Assembly (NCBI GenBank): GCA_030789695.1
Contig: CM061142.1
Span: 280,853,043 to 280,917,042, forward strand
From: Scilla litardierei
Taxonomy: Eukaryota; Streptophyta; Magnoliopsida; Asparagales; Asparagaceae
Length of the DNA stretch: 64,000 bases
Reading direction: 5' to 3'
Positions 55,424 through 64,000 of the stretch are shown here, piece after piece. Position 1 is the stretch's first letter, and each line of letters begins with the position of its first letter. Position numbers and translations under genes: made by a program. Below the pieces are notes generated by a model that was not told the DNA's origin, did not search any database, and worked only from the letters and a program-made list of their open reading frames with translations.

Positions 55424-56419
55424 TGACGTGCGTTTATTTTTCATATATTTACGCACGTTTTCTCCCGTGTTTTTCCATTATTTACCGCCGTCTTGTATTC
55501 GTTTTCTCGTGTTTTCTCGTTTTCTTTCACTTTTCCGTGTTTTTGGTATTTTGCAGGAATTTCTAGCATTTGGGACATAAAACGATGATATAGTGAGTCC
55601 CCAGTGCAACGGGAGGAGTCACGCGCGATCCAGAGGGTCAAAGCGATGAAGATTGATATCCCTCAGCCCTCAACCGATCGGGTGGACCAGCCACCCGATC
55701 GGTTGGTGCACGCGTATCCTACCCGGGCTACAGCTGAAGAAGAATAGCAGCTCACCCGATCGGTTCAACGATCGGGTGAAACGACGGAGCTCTTTGTCAT
55801 TTGGGCTGAATTCCAATCGATCGGGTGACTTATCACCCGATCGGTTCACCTGTAACGGAATTTTCTAAGAGACGACCCGGACAGCTCAACCGACCGGTTC
55901 GTGGACCGTTTGAATCCGACAGAGCTCTCGGCCAAATAGAGCGTAATTCCAACTGATCGGGTGACTTATCACCCGATCGGTTCACCTGTAGCTGCAATTC
56001 CTCATTTGGCAAACCGACTGAGCCACCTGCTCGCCTCAGTGCCCGGTTGAAGATTTTCGAAGCTCTCACCCGATCGGTTGACTCATCAACCGATCGGGTG
56101 GCGGATTTTCTGCGGGTTTGGACCCAAACCATTAGGGTTTCGAAGTGGGGCTATAAATACACGAGGCTGGCCGACTTGATTACTTCTCCTTCAGTTTTTA
56201 GGGCTTTTTGCCCCCTTCTCTTGTGAGCTTAGGGTAGATTAGATTAGGTCTTTGCTCAATAAATCTTGTACCGGATTGTTGGATTCGAATCAAGATAAGT
56301 ATTTTTCTTCTCTCATTTTCTATTGTATTGTGTTGTTTTCATTTTGCTCAATGGTGAATGTTTGTATGTTATTTATTTTGCTTGTTTTTATGTTTCTCAC
56401 CATGGAGTAGTGTTGATGA
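55424..56419 (+). repeat. 5' part of a subfamily ii LTR, cut by the copia element
   Basis: It starts TGACGTGCGTTTAT, as the LTR at 8744 does, and shares the motif array and the TATA box (TATAAATA, 56152-56159). It stops at 56419 where the young copia element is inserted; the rest would lie beyond the window. Confidence 0.8.
55671..56100 (+). repeat. U3 array ii in the LTR at 55424
   Basis: Hairpins of paired dyad sites: 55671-55685 with 55691-55705 (15 bp perfect, loop ACCAG) and 56067-56081 with 56086-56100 (15 bp perfect, loop CTCA), with further degenerate pairs at about 55810-55850 and 55950-55985. The array ends 51 bases before the TATA box. Confidence 0.9.
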
Positions 56420-57023
56420 TGTTGGATATGGAAGACGTTTGTACACCCTTGTGGGGGATGTACGAGGGAATACGGACCTCGAACGTCGCGTACACGAAGT
56501 CGTGTGCAAATGGAATCTGTTCCCTTGCGGAGAGGATCTCTGGATGAGTAGGAAAGTCGCTTTATATATGCATAAGTGCATGCGACATATGGCTAATAAA
56601 GGGGGAATATCTTAAGCTTATGTTGTACCATGCATATGGTACAACTTAAGCTTATAATGTGCCATGTATCATGGTACACCTTAATTAAGTTGTTCCAAAG
56701 GAACAACTTACCCTAAAATAACTACCTTGGGGGCTATAAATAAGACCCAAGGGTAAGCCATTTCTTACACCTTTTGCATGGCATTCATGCATGCAACTTC
56801 ATTCTAGCGAAGCTCTGCAGAAATCCTTTCTCTTCCTCTATCCAAGTTCTTAATCTAAAATAGAGATTTAGATTGTGGATTAGTAGCCGTACTCCGTTCG
56901 TGAGAAGACTCGATCCGTCGTGGCGAATCCGAAGGCAAGGTTCCGATACTACCGTTCCGCATACGCAAGCGTAAGTCTCAACTTTAATTATCGATCCTAA
57001 CTCTGTTTTGGCAGGATCCTACA
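56420..57023 (+). repeat. 5' LTR of the copia element
   Basis: 604 bases, TGTTGGATATGG to GATCCTACA. Two perfect inverted repeats precede the TATA box (TATAAATA at 56735-56742): GTTGTACCAT / ATGGTACAAC (56622-56645, loop GCAT) and TAAGTTGTTCC / GGAACAACTTA (56686-56710, loop AAA). A third, weaker one reads GTGCCATG TATC ATGGTACAC. Confidence 0.93.
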
Positions 57024-57024
57024 T

Positions 57025-57036
57025 TGGTATCAGAGC
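57025..57036 (+). other. primer binding site, tRNA-Met initiator type
   Basis: TGGTATCAGAGC one base after the LTR end. Confidence 0.95.
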
Positions 57037-58742
57037 CATATGGGTTCGCCCCGGTCAAACCGTCGTCCCGTCGAAACTATGAACGAGTCGTTGTCTTTTT
57101 CACGAATGGGTCTCCTACCATTACGGATATGGTAGGAACGCTTCGTGACGAAGAGAACTCAGTGGTTGTTCTTTTCACGTTAGGGTCTCCTATCATTACG
57201 GATATGGTAGGAACTCTCCGTGACGGGAAGAACCGACCGTTCACGTAGTATGTTATTCATTTTTGGCACACGGCCATTAGGAAATAACTAATTTCTCGAC
57301 GAACGGATGCTTCATCGACGAACGGGTGCTTCATCGAGGAAGATGATGGTAGTTATTTCCATTGGGTAAGATGAAATTTGGTGCATGTGCACCATGGCCA
57401 AATGGGCTATGAAGGCCATGCACCCCCCCTCCACTTGCGGAGGGGGTTGGCTACGGCCAATAACCACCGGCGACCACCCCATCAAGGGGGAGGAATGTGT
57501 GCGGCAACCCCATTCAAGGGGGTGGCCGGCCATGGCCAAAGGGGCCATGGCCGGCCAATGCCCAAAATGGCCTTGGCCATGACCGGCCATGGCCAAGCCA
57601 TGACCGGCCATGGCCAGGCCGGCAGTGGCCGGCCAAGGCCAGGCCGGCCTGGCCGGCCCTGGCAGTAGCCAGGGCCGGCGCCCTGGCCTCGGCCAGGGCC
57701 TGGCCGGCCCTGGCAGAGGCCAGGGCCAATGCCCTGGCCTCGGCCAGAGCATGGCCGGCCCTGGCCGGCCTCGGCCAGGGCAGAGGCCCTGGCTGAGGGG
57801 CCAGGGCCCCTGGCCGGCCAGGGCAGAGGCCCTGGCCGGCCCCTTGGCCAAGCCCCGGCCAGGGCAGAGGCCCTGGCCGGGAAGATGTTGCAGACCAAAA
57901 AAATTGGTCGACCAATTTGGTGTTTTTGGTCGACCAATCCGACAGAAGGTCTGGGTCGATTGCAAACTTGTCTACTGACCCATACGGGGTAACAAAAGGC
58001 CTTGGCCAAACTCGAATGTGCCGATTAGCCCATACGGGCCTAACCACAGTGCCGACTAGCCCATACGGGGCTAACGTTTTAATGAAGTTTTTCATTGGGC
58101 TCTACTCCTTGAAGATTAGCAATAGTGCTCTACTTCATGCGAGATTAGCCGTAGTGCTCTACTCCTTGAAGATTAGCCGTAATGCTCTACTTCATGCGAG
58201 ATTAGCCATGTCATTGTGCTCTACTCTACGGAGATTAGCCAATGAACTTATAACGGTGTGCTCTACTCTACGGAGATTAGCCAATGTGTTTTCAAATTTT
58301 TGAAAAAGGTATTTTCAAATAGGTTATGTCCCGTCCTTAATCGGGATAGCGCAATTTAGAATTCCAAGTCCTACCACGATCCGGCCATGGTTATCTAACC
58401 CATGGGTGTGTAGAACAGGTCTCGTGGCTTGGCAATTGTTGCGCTAAAATTCTTTGCGCTAACTCTCACCTATTCTATTTTGAAAGATATGTTTTTCAAA
58501 AGTATTTTTCCGCTGCTGGTACCATTACGGGTATCATTTCTGATTTCTTTTTACTTGAGATAAGTAAGAGGGATACTTTGAAAGTTACTTCTAGATGGTA
58601 GTTGGGAACGTAGTGAACTTCTCGATTCTAGAGTAACATTTCAACGCATCCAAGGAACTTATCAAGTGTTTAAAGAATCGAAACTTTATGCATTGAATTT
58701 TGATCGTGTTTTTCATTTTCTTTGCAGTTTTTTGAATCGAAT
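57037..58742 (+). other. long repetitive leader of the copia element
   Basis: 1.7 kb between primer site and gag with no convincing gene. In order: two copies of a segment of about 80 bases (57086-57235), each with a TCCTACCAT / ATGGTAGGA type stem; two copies of GACGAACGG-GTGCTTCATCG (57298-57340); a GGCC-rich island (57525-57885); two TTGGTCGACCAA palindromes (57903-57942); three copies with CCCATACGGG (57978-58070); six copies of a unit with GCTCTACT and GATTAGCC (58098-58285). The leader contains the region where packaging signals of retroelements usually lie. Confidence 0.8.
57525..57885 (+). repeat. GGCC-rich palindromic island in the copia leader
   Basis: About 360 bases made almost only of GGCCATGGCC, GGCCAGGGCC, CCGGCC and close variants, very GC-rich against AT-rich flanks. 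Open frames on both strands over this region are a result of composition. Confidence 0.9.
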
Positions 58743-61700
58743 ATGTCTACCGCTTCTAAGAATATTGTCGCAGAGCTTAACAAAGGTGAAAAGCTCAATG
58801 GCGACAATTATAAACTTTGGTCAATTAAAATCCAATATGTTTTGGAGGAGCGAGATGTGCTCGAAACACTCCAAAACATAATGGAAGAACCTGAGTTGGG
58901 CAATACGGCCCAACACAAGAGGGACCGGGAAGCTTATGATACTTGGACTCGAAAGAACAAAATAGCACGTATTACGTTACTGTCCGCCATGGACAATGAC
59001 ATAATGCGTCTATTTCGGGAATTCGACCTAGCCAAAGACATATGGTCTGAGCTAGAGATAAAGTTTGGTGGAACTTCGGTTACCAAACTCCGCTCCTTAA
59101 ATATTCAATTTGATTCGTACAAGATGCGGCGAGATCATTCTATGAAAAAGCATCTCCGCCACATGGCGAATCTCATATCTGAATTGAAGGATGCGGGTGT
59201 TATGCTGTCTGATGAACAGCAAATCCAAGCAGTCATTCGTTCACTCCCAGATAGCTGGGATAACATGAAAATGCACCTCACTCATAATGAGTGCATTAAA
59301 ACTTTAAGCGATGTATCGAAACACCTCGAACTAGAGGAAGAGCGGATTCAAGCCGCAAAACCAAGTGCAGAAGTGCACGTGGCCGCTAGTTCCTCACATG
59401 GAGGAAATAAGCGGAAGAATAAACGCGTAAGGTTTGTGAACGAACGAAAGCAAGAACCGGAAACCTCAAAGAAGACTAAGAACAAAAAGTGGCAAAAGAA
59501 TGTGCACTCAAAGAAGAAAAACTTGAAGAAGATCAAGTGCTTTAAGTGCAACAAGTACGGTCACTTCGCCCGTAAGTGTACGGATGGAAGTGATAAGGTA
59601 ACTTGTAGGGCTAGTTACATATGTGTTTCTAGTTCCATGTTTCTTGCTGAATCTAACTATTTTTGGTTGATTGATTCAGGGGCCACAGACCACGTAGCGA
59701 AGGACAGAAGGTTTTTCGTAGAGTATCGAAAGATAACTCAAGGAACAAAGTGGATATACGTCGGCAACAACACTCGCGTTGAATTCAAAGGCGTCGGAAC
59801 ATGCAAGCTAGTTCTCGACAACGACCGGACTTTATTATTGCACGACGTCCTCTTTGCTCCAGATATTAGAAGGAATATCGTATCCGTGGTCATGTTAATG
59901 TCTTTAGATTATGAGTGGAGGTTCTATAAACAATATGTTGACCTTGTTTGTAATAATTCTTTGATTGGTTCTGGTAATGTTTGTAATGGATTAATTGTTT
60001 TAAACACAATGTATGATGATTCTTCTTCCATTAATGAAAGTTTTCATTTGACAAAGCTTCTAACTCTGAATCTGAGATCATTTGTTGGCATGCAAGACTT
60101 GGTCATATTAGACCAACTAGAATGGATAGACTTGCCAAAAGTGGCTTGCTATCTAATGTTTCAAAAGTTGAAATGTCAACTTGCGAACATTGTCTTGTAG
60201 GGAAAACTTGTCGCAAGCCGTTTGGAACTGGCACAAGGGCCGAAGTTCCATTACAGCTTATCCATTCGGACATTTGCGGTCTAATGAATGTTAAGACAAG
60301 ACACGGGAAGTCCTATTTCATCACCTTCATTGATGATTTCACTCATTTCGGTCACATCTATTTGATTTCCCACAAACATGAAGCTTTAAATTGCTTCAAA
60401 AACTATATGAGTTTAGTGGAAAATCAACTAGATCGCAAGATAAAGGTCTTGCGAACCGATCGGGGTGGAGAATATCAATCAACGAGTTTTAAGGAACTCT
60501 GTGATGAAAAAGGCATAGTTCATCAAATAACTATGCCTTATACTCCGCAACAAAACGGTGTTGCGGAAAGAAGAAATAGGACATTGATGGAAATGGTCCG
60601 ATCAATGATGTCTCAGGCAAATTTGCCTATCACCTTTTGGGGTGATGCATTATTGACGGCAGCGTTCATCTTAAACCGTGTACCCTCGAAGTCGGTAAGT
60701 TCTACTCATTATGAGTTGTGGAACAATAGAACTCCAGACTTAAGCATTCTAAAACCTTGGGGTTGTGCCTCTTACGCACATTTATCCTCTCACAAATATG
60801 GCAAACTAGGGCCACGTGGGAGGAAATGTATCTTCATCCGATACGCTGAAAACTCCAAAGGATATGCTTTCGTCGGTCAAGAGGACAATGGGGGTCTTAT
60901 AGAATTCGAATCGAGGGATGTTGTCTTCTTGGAAAATGAGTTTCCAAGACAGGGTGAGATAAGTCAAGACTTATCCTTGTTTGAGACTTGGGATCAAGAA
61001 GGATCGGAACATTCGAGTGGGAGAATTCTTGGTGAAGAAGAAAATACGTTTCAAACTTCACCAATGAATGATACGAACGATACCAATCCTATTCCAAGTG
61101 GGAGTGATCAAACTCAAACAAGACGTAGTAATCGAACGAGGCTAACACCTCTGAGATTTGAGGATGAATTTCCTCAAACATTCATGACATTACTACAAGA
61201 TGATGACGAACCTGCAAATTTCAAACAGGCCGTCACATGCCCTGCTAAAGATAAATGGATAGCGGCAATGGAAGAAGAACTTCAATCCATGAAAACAAAC
61301 CAAGTCTGGACTTGGTTGATTTACCTAAGGGACGTAGAGCCATTGGGAACAAGTGGGTTCTCAAAATCAAGCATAAGGCTGATGGCTCCATCGAGAAATA
61401 TAAAGCTCGCCTTGTTGCGAAAGGTTTCACGCAACAGGAAGGAATAGACTACGAAGAGACTTTCTCTCCTGTCGTGTGTTTTACCTCCATTCGCTTAATT
61501 CTAGAAATGGTGGCTTGTTTGGACCTCGAATTACATCAGATGGATGTAAAGACTGCTTTTCTTAACAGAGAACTAGATGAGGAGATCTACATGGAACAAC
61601 CAAACGGGTTCGTACAAGAAGAAAACAAACATAAGGTTTGTAAACTTCGTAAATCCATATATGGTCTTAAACAATCCTCAAGGCAGTGGTATATGCGCTT

Positions 61701-62769
61701 TCAAGAAGTCGTTTTGTCGTATGGTTTCTCCATGCTCGACGAAGACAACTGCGTATATATTAAGAGGATTAAAAACAAGTATGTAATTATGTCTCTTTAT
61801 GTAGATGACATACTTATAGCCGGAAATGATAAGCGTATTATCTTGGATATCAAAGCTTGGCTTTCATCCGTCTTTGAGATGAAAGACATGGGTGAAGCTG
61901 CATATATCATTGGGGTTAAGATCTCAAGGAATCGTTCCAAGAAACTTCTTTCTTTCTCTCAAGAGACATATATAAAGAAAGTTTTAGAACGGTTTAATAT
62001 GCAGGACTGCAAGCCAATTGATACTCCAATAAGCAAAGGCGAGGGTCTATGTTTGGAGATGTGTCCCAAAGATCCAAAAGAAAAGAAAGCTATGGAAAAA
62101 GTTCCATACTCCAGTGTTGTCGGGAGTCTGATGTACGCCATGATGTGTACCAGACCGGACATTTGCTATGCTGTTGGTATGGTAAGCCGTTACCAATCCA
62201 ACCCAGGACAAGCACACTGGAAAGCGGTTAAGAGGATATTAAGATACCTCAAAGGGACTGCGGACTATGCGTTATGCTATCAAGGCAATACCTTGAGACT
62301 CGAAGGCTATACCGATGCTGATTGGGCGGGTGATCTCGACGAGCGAAGATCTACCTCAGGCTTTGTTTACTTGCTCGGGAATGGTGCAATATCCTGGAGC
62401 AGCAAGAAGCAAACCTGCATCGCCTTATCAACCATGGAAGCTGAATTCGTAGCATTCAGCATGGCGGTCCAAGAAGCTGTTTGGCTTAGGAAATTCTTAG
62501 ACAGGCTGACGAATGCTTCTGACTCGAGCACGGTTCCCATATACAGTGATAGTCAAGCTTCGATTGCTTACGTCAAAGATCCTAAATTTCATTGTAAGAC
62601 CAAACACATTGACATTCGATTCAAGTTTGCGAAGGACTATGACAAACGGAAGGAAGTAGACATAGGATACATATCCACGCATGAGATGATAGCGGATCCC
62701 CTTACTAAGGCGATCCCCAGAGATGTGTTTTTTAAACACTTATCATCTATGGGAATGCGTAGGTGCTGA
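58743..62769 (+). pseudogene. gag-pol: Ty1/copia gag-pol polyprotein, split by two one-base losses
   Basis: It starts MSTASKNIVAELNKGEKLNG, with a UBN2-type gag domain (GDNYKLWSIKI). Zinc knuckle CFKCNKYGHFARKC lies near 59538-59582. Protease WLIDSGATDHVAKD is at about 59667-59708. Integrase has the HARLGH...CEHC zinc-binding part, then the HSDICG, RTDRGGEYQ and TPQQNGVAERRN catalytic regions (60265-60580). RT runs from VAKGFTQQEGIDYEETFSPVV to YVDDIL (61799-61816), and RNase H has GYTDADWAGD (62305). The frame changes at about 60050 (one base short in an A run) and 61310 (one base short in a G run). Otherwise no stop interrupts it, and the end is a normal stop at 62767-62769. Confidence 0.93.
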
Positions 62770-63798
62770 GCTGTATCATGTAATATTTCCCATGTCTATA
62801 GAAGATCAAAGTTTAATTTGCATACAAGTTTCTTACAAATGATTTTATGTACATTTGTGTTTAAGTCTCAGCTATTTTATTGTGTGTATGTCGGACAGAT
62901 TAAGGTTGGCTCTCTCACATGAGCAACCGCCTTATCTTATCAGATGGATAAGATAGAGATGAGACTAGTTTAAAGTCAAAATCATTAAATGATTTAGAGT
63001 CGTGACTTAAACAAGATAGTCGAATGAAAGATCTGCATCATATGGATGCTTACAAAAGATCTGAGATCTGTATCACAAGGATATTTGAAAGAGATCTCAT
63101 AGGATTTTAAATCCTATCTGTCTTATGCAGGATGAGAGTCCGTGAATATTTCACGAGTAGTAAGGGGACTCAAAAAGATAGGCACTGTGGTGTCTGATCT
63201 TTTCATCCGTACAACATCATTAAGACATACTCTCCCTGGGAAAGGAGTGATGTTGTAATACGTGTTCATACCACGTATGCATTTCGACCACTGAGTTAGT
63301 AGCAATAGTGTTTGCTATTATGTGAGACTCAAAGGCCATACGGGTCTTAACTCTTACCCTCAAGGACTCCAATTGGTTCCTTTAGATTTGACAAGATGAT
63401 CGCTATCTTAGCGTGTTGCTAATGGGCTATGATAATTCGGCTCGGCGGGGCACGTTAGAAAAGCGAATCAAGTCAAGATCAGAAGGTTCGCAAGAAGAGG
63501 AAGATTGATTTCTTATTCGCATTTGGACTTTAATAATTCAAAGCTGGCCAGCCAATTGTAATCCAGATGGGATTCAATTGTTGAATATAAAGTACAAGAA
63601 ATGTGAAGAAATAATCTAGGGTAAAGCATGTGTTGAACTACTCAACTTTGCACCTTCGAGGTCGTTGTGTATCTCTAACAACTGCACAACAACAGACTCT
63701 ACGCGCATGACGGTCGCACGGTCTATTTCTCGGTATGATAGATGAAAGAACTAAGGGAAAGACGTTCTCTTACAATCCCCTCAAGTGTGAGTGGGAGA
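62770..63798 (+). other. 3' non-coding region of the copia element with PPT
   Basis: About 1 kb with no gene. Direct repeats around GATAAGATAGAGATGAGA and AAAGATCTGAGATC occur at 62940-63100. The purine-rich GTGAGTGGGAGA at 63787-63798 abuts the 3' LTR and is the polypurine tract. Confidence 0.75.
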
Positions 63799-64000
63799 TG
63801 TTGGATATGGAAGACGTTTGTACACCCTTGTGGGGGATGTACGAGGGAATACGGACCTCGAACGTCGCGTACACGAAGTCGTGTGCAAATGGAATATGTT
63901 CCCTTGCGGAGAGGATCTCTGGATGAGTAGGAAAGTCGCTTTATATATGCATAAGTGCATGCGACATATGGCTAATAAAGGGGGAATATCTTAAGCTTAT
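63799..64000 (+). repeat. start of the 3' LTR of the copia element
   Basis: 202 bases identical to 56420-56621 except one base (C at 56518 is A here). The window ends inside U3. Confidence 0.95.

Larger units (their letters stand above)
56420..64000 (+). mobile_element. young Ty1/copia element, 3' LTR truncated by the window end
   Basis: 5' LTR 56420-57023, primer site 57025-57036, a long repetitive leader (57037-58742), gag-pol (58743-62769 in three frames), a 3' non-coding part and the first 202 bases of the 3' LTR (63799-64000). Over those 202 bases the two LTRs differ at one position, so the insertion is recent. Left flank GATGA would be the target duplication; the right copy lies outside. 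Confidence 0.93.

Noticed and set aside
57312..58095. Overlapping ORFs of 120-217 residues on both strands, rich in Ala, Gly and Pro
   Set aside because: They follow from the GGCC-rich island, which lacks A/T-rich stop codons. They lie in the untranslated leader of the copia element.

Overview
The window is nuclear DNA of a flowering plant. No cellular gene is recognisable. Almost all of it is LTR retrotransposons inserted into one another, most carrying stops, frameshifts and C-to-T type changes. The species cannot be named from the sequence. The features pointing to a plant are Athila-like and Tat-like Ty3 elements, SIRE-like and other Ty1/copia elements, tRNA-Met and tRNA-Asp type primer sites, and a plant-type tRNA-Asp copy.

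Layout. 1-4881 is the end of a minus-strand SIRE-like copia element with gag but no pol (LTR 3187-4881). 4882-10355 is the 3' half of an Athila-like element (subfamily ii) with an ATHILA ORF-1-like gene and a 3' LTR. 10356-10585 is the tail of a subfamily iv LTR. The main host is a plus-strand Tat-like element. Its pol begins at 10586, breaks at 13318, resumes at 31862 and ends at 32120. It is followed by tandem repeats, a split and spliced antisense ORF (48653 down to 33634) and a 3' LTR (49106-50056). Nested in this Tat element are an Athila-like element of subfamily iii (13319-21908, TSD GTGCT), a non-coding Tat-like derivative (21923-31856, TSD AGTTT) that holds a 3.4 kb solo LTR (22711-26110, TSD GGAAG), a subfamily iv Athila-like element on the minus strand (34562-45225), and an LTR fused to a whole tRNA-Asp complement (46679-48460). 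Right of the Tat element lie a SIRE-like LTR (about 50057-51748), a minus-strand Tat-like RT relic (51747-52383), a chromovirus-like LTR with a gag start (52384-55423), a subfamily ii LTR (55424-56419) and a young, nearly complete Ty1/copia element (56420 to the window end).

Three patterns cut across the families. First, nearly every LTR carries, just upstream of its TATA box, an array or pair of short dyad-symmetric sequences. The site sequence differs from family to family while position and design stay the same. Second, the three Athila-like subfamilies share a small module: an 8-bp stem with a purine tetraloop, followed a few bases later by the polypurine tract AGCTTGGGGGA. Similar modules with other stem sequences recur inside the elements. 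Third, the LTR at 46679-48460 ends in a complete reverse-complement tRNA-Asp, which looks like a reverse-transcription intermediate trapped in the genome.

Boundaries come from TG/CA ends, LTR-LTR matches and target duplications read by eye. Family names come from motif recognition, not from a search.
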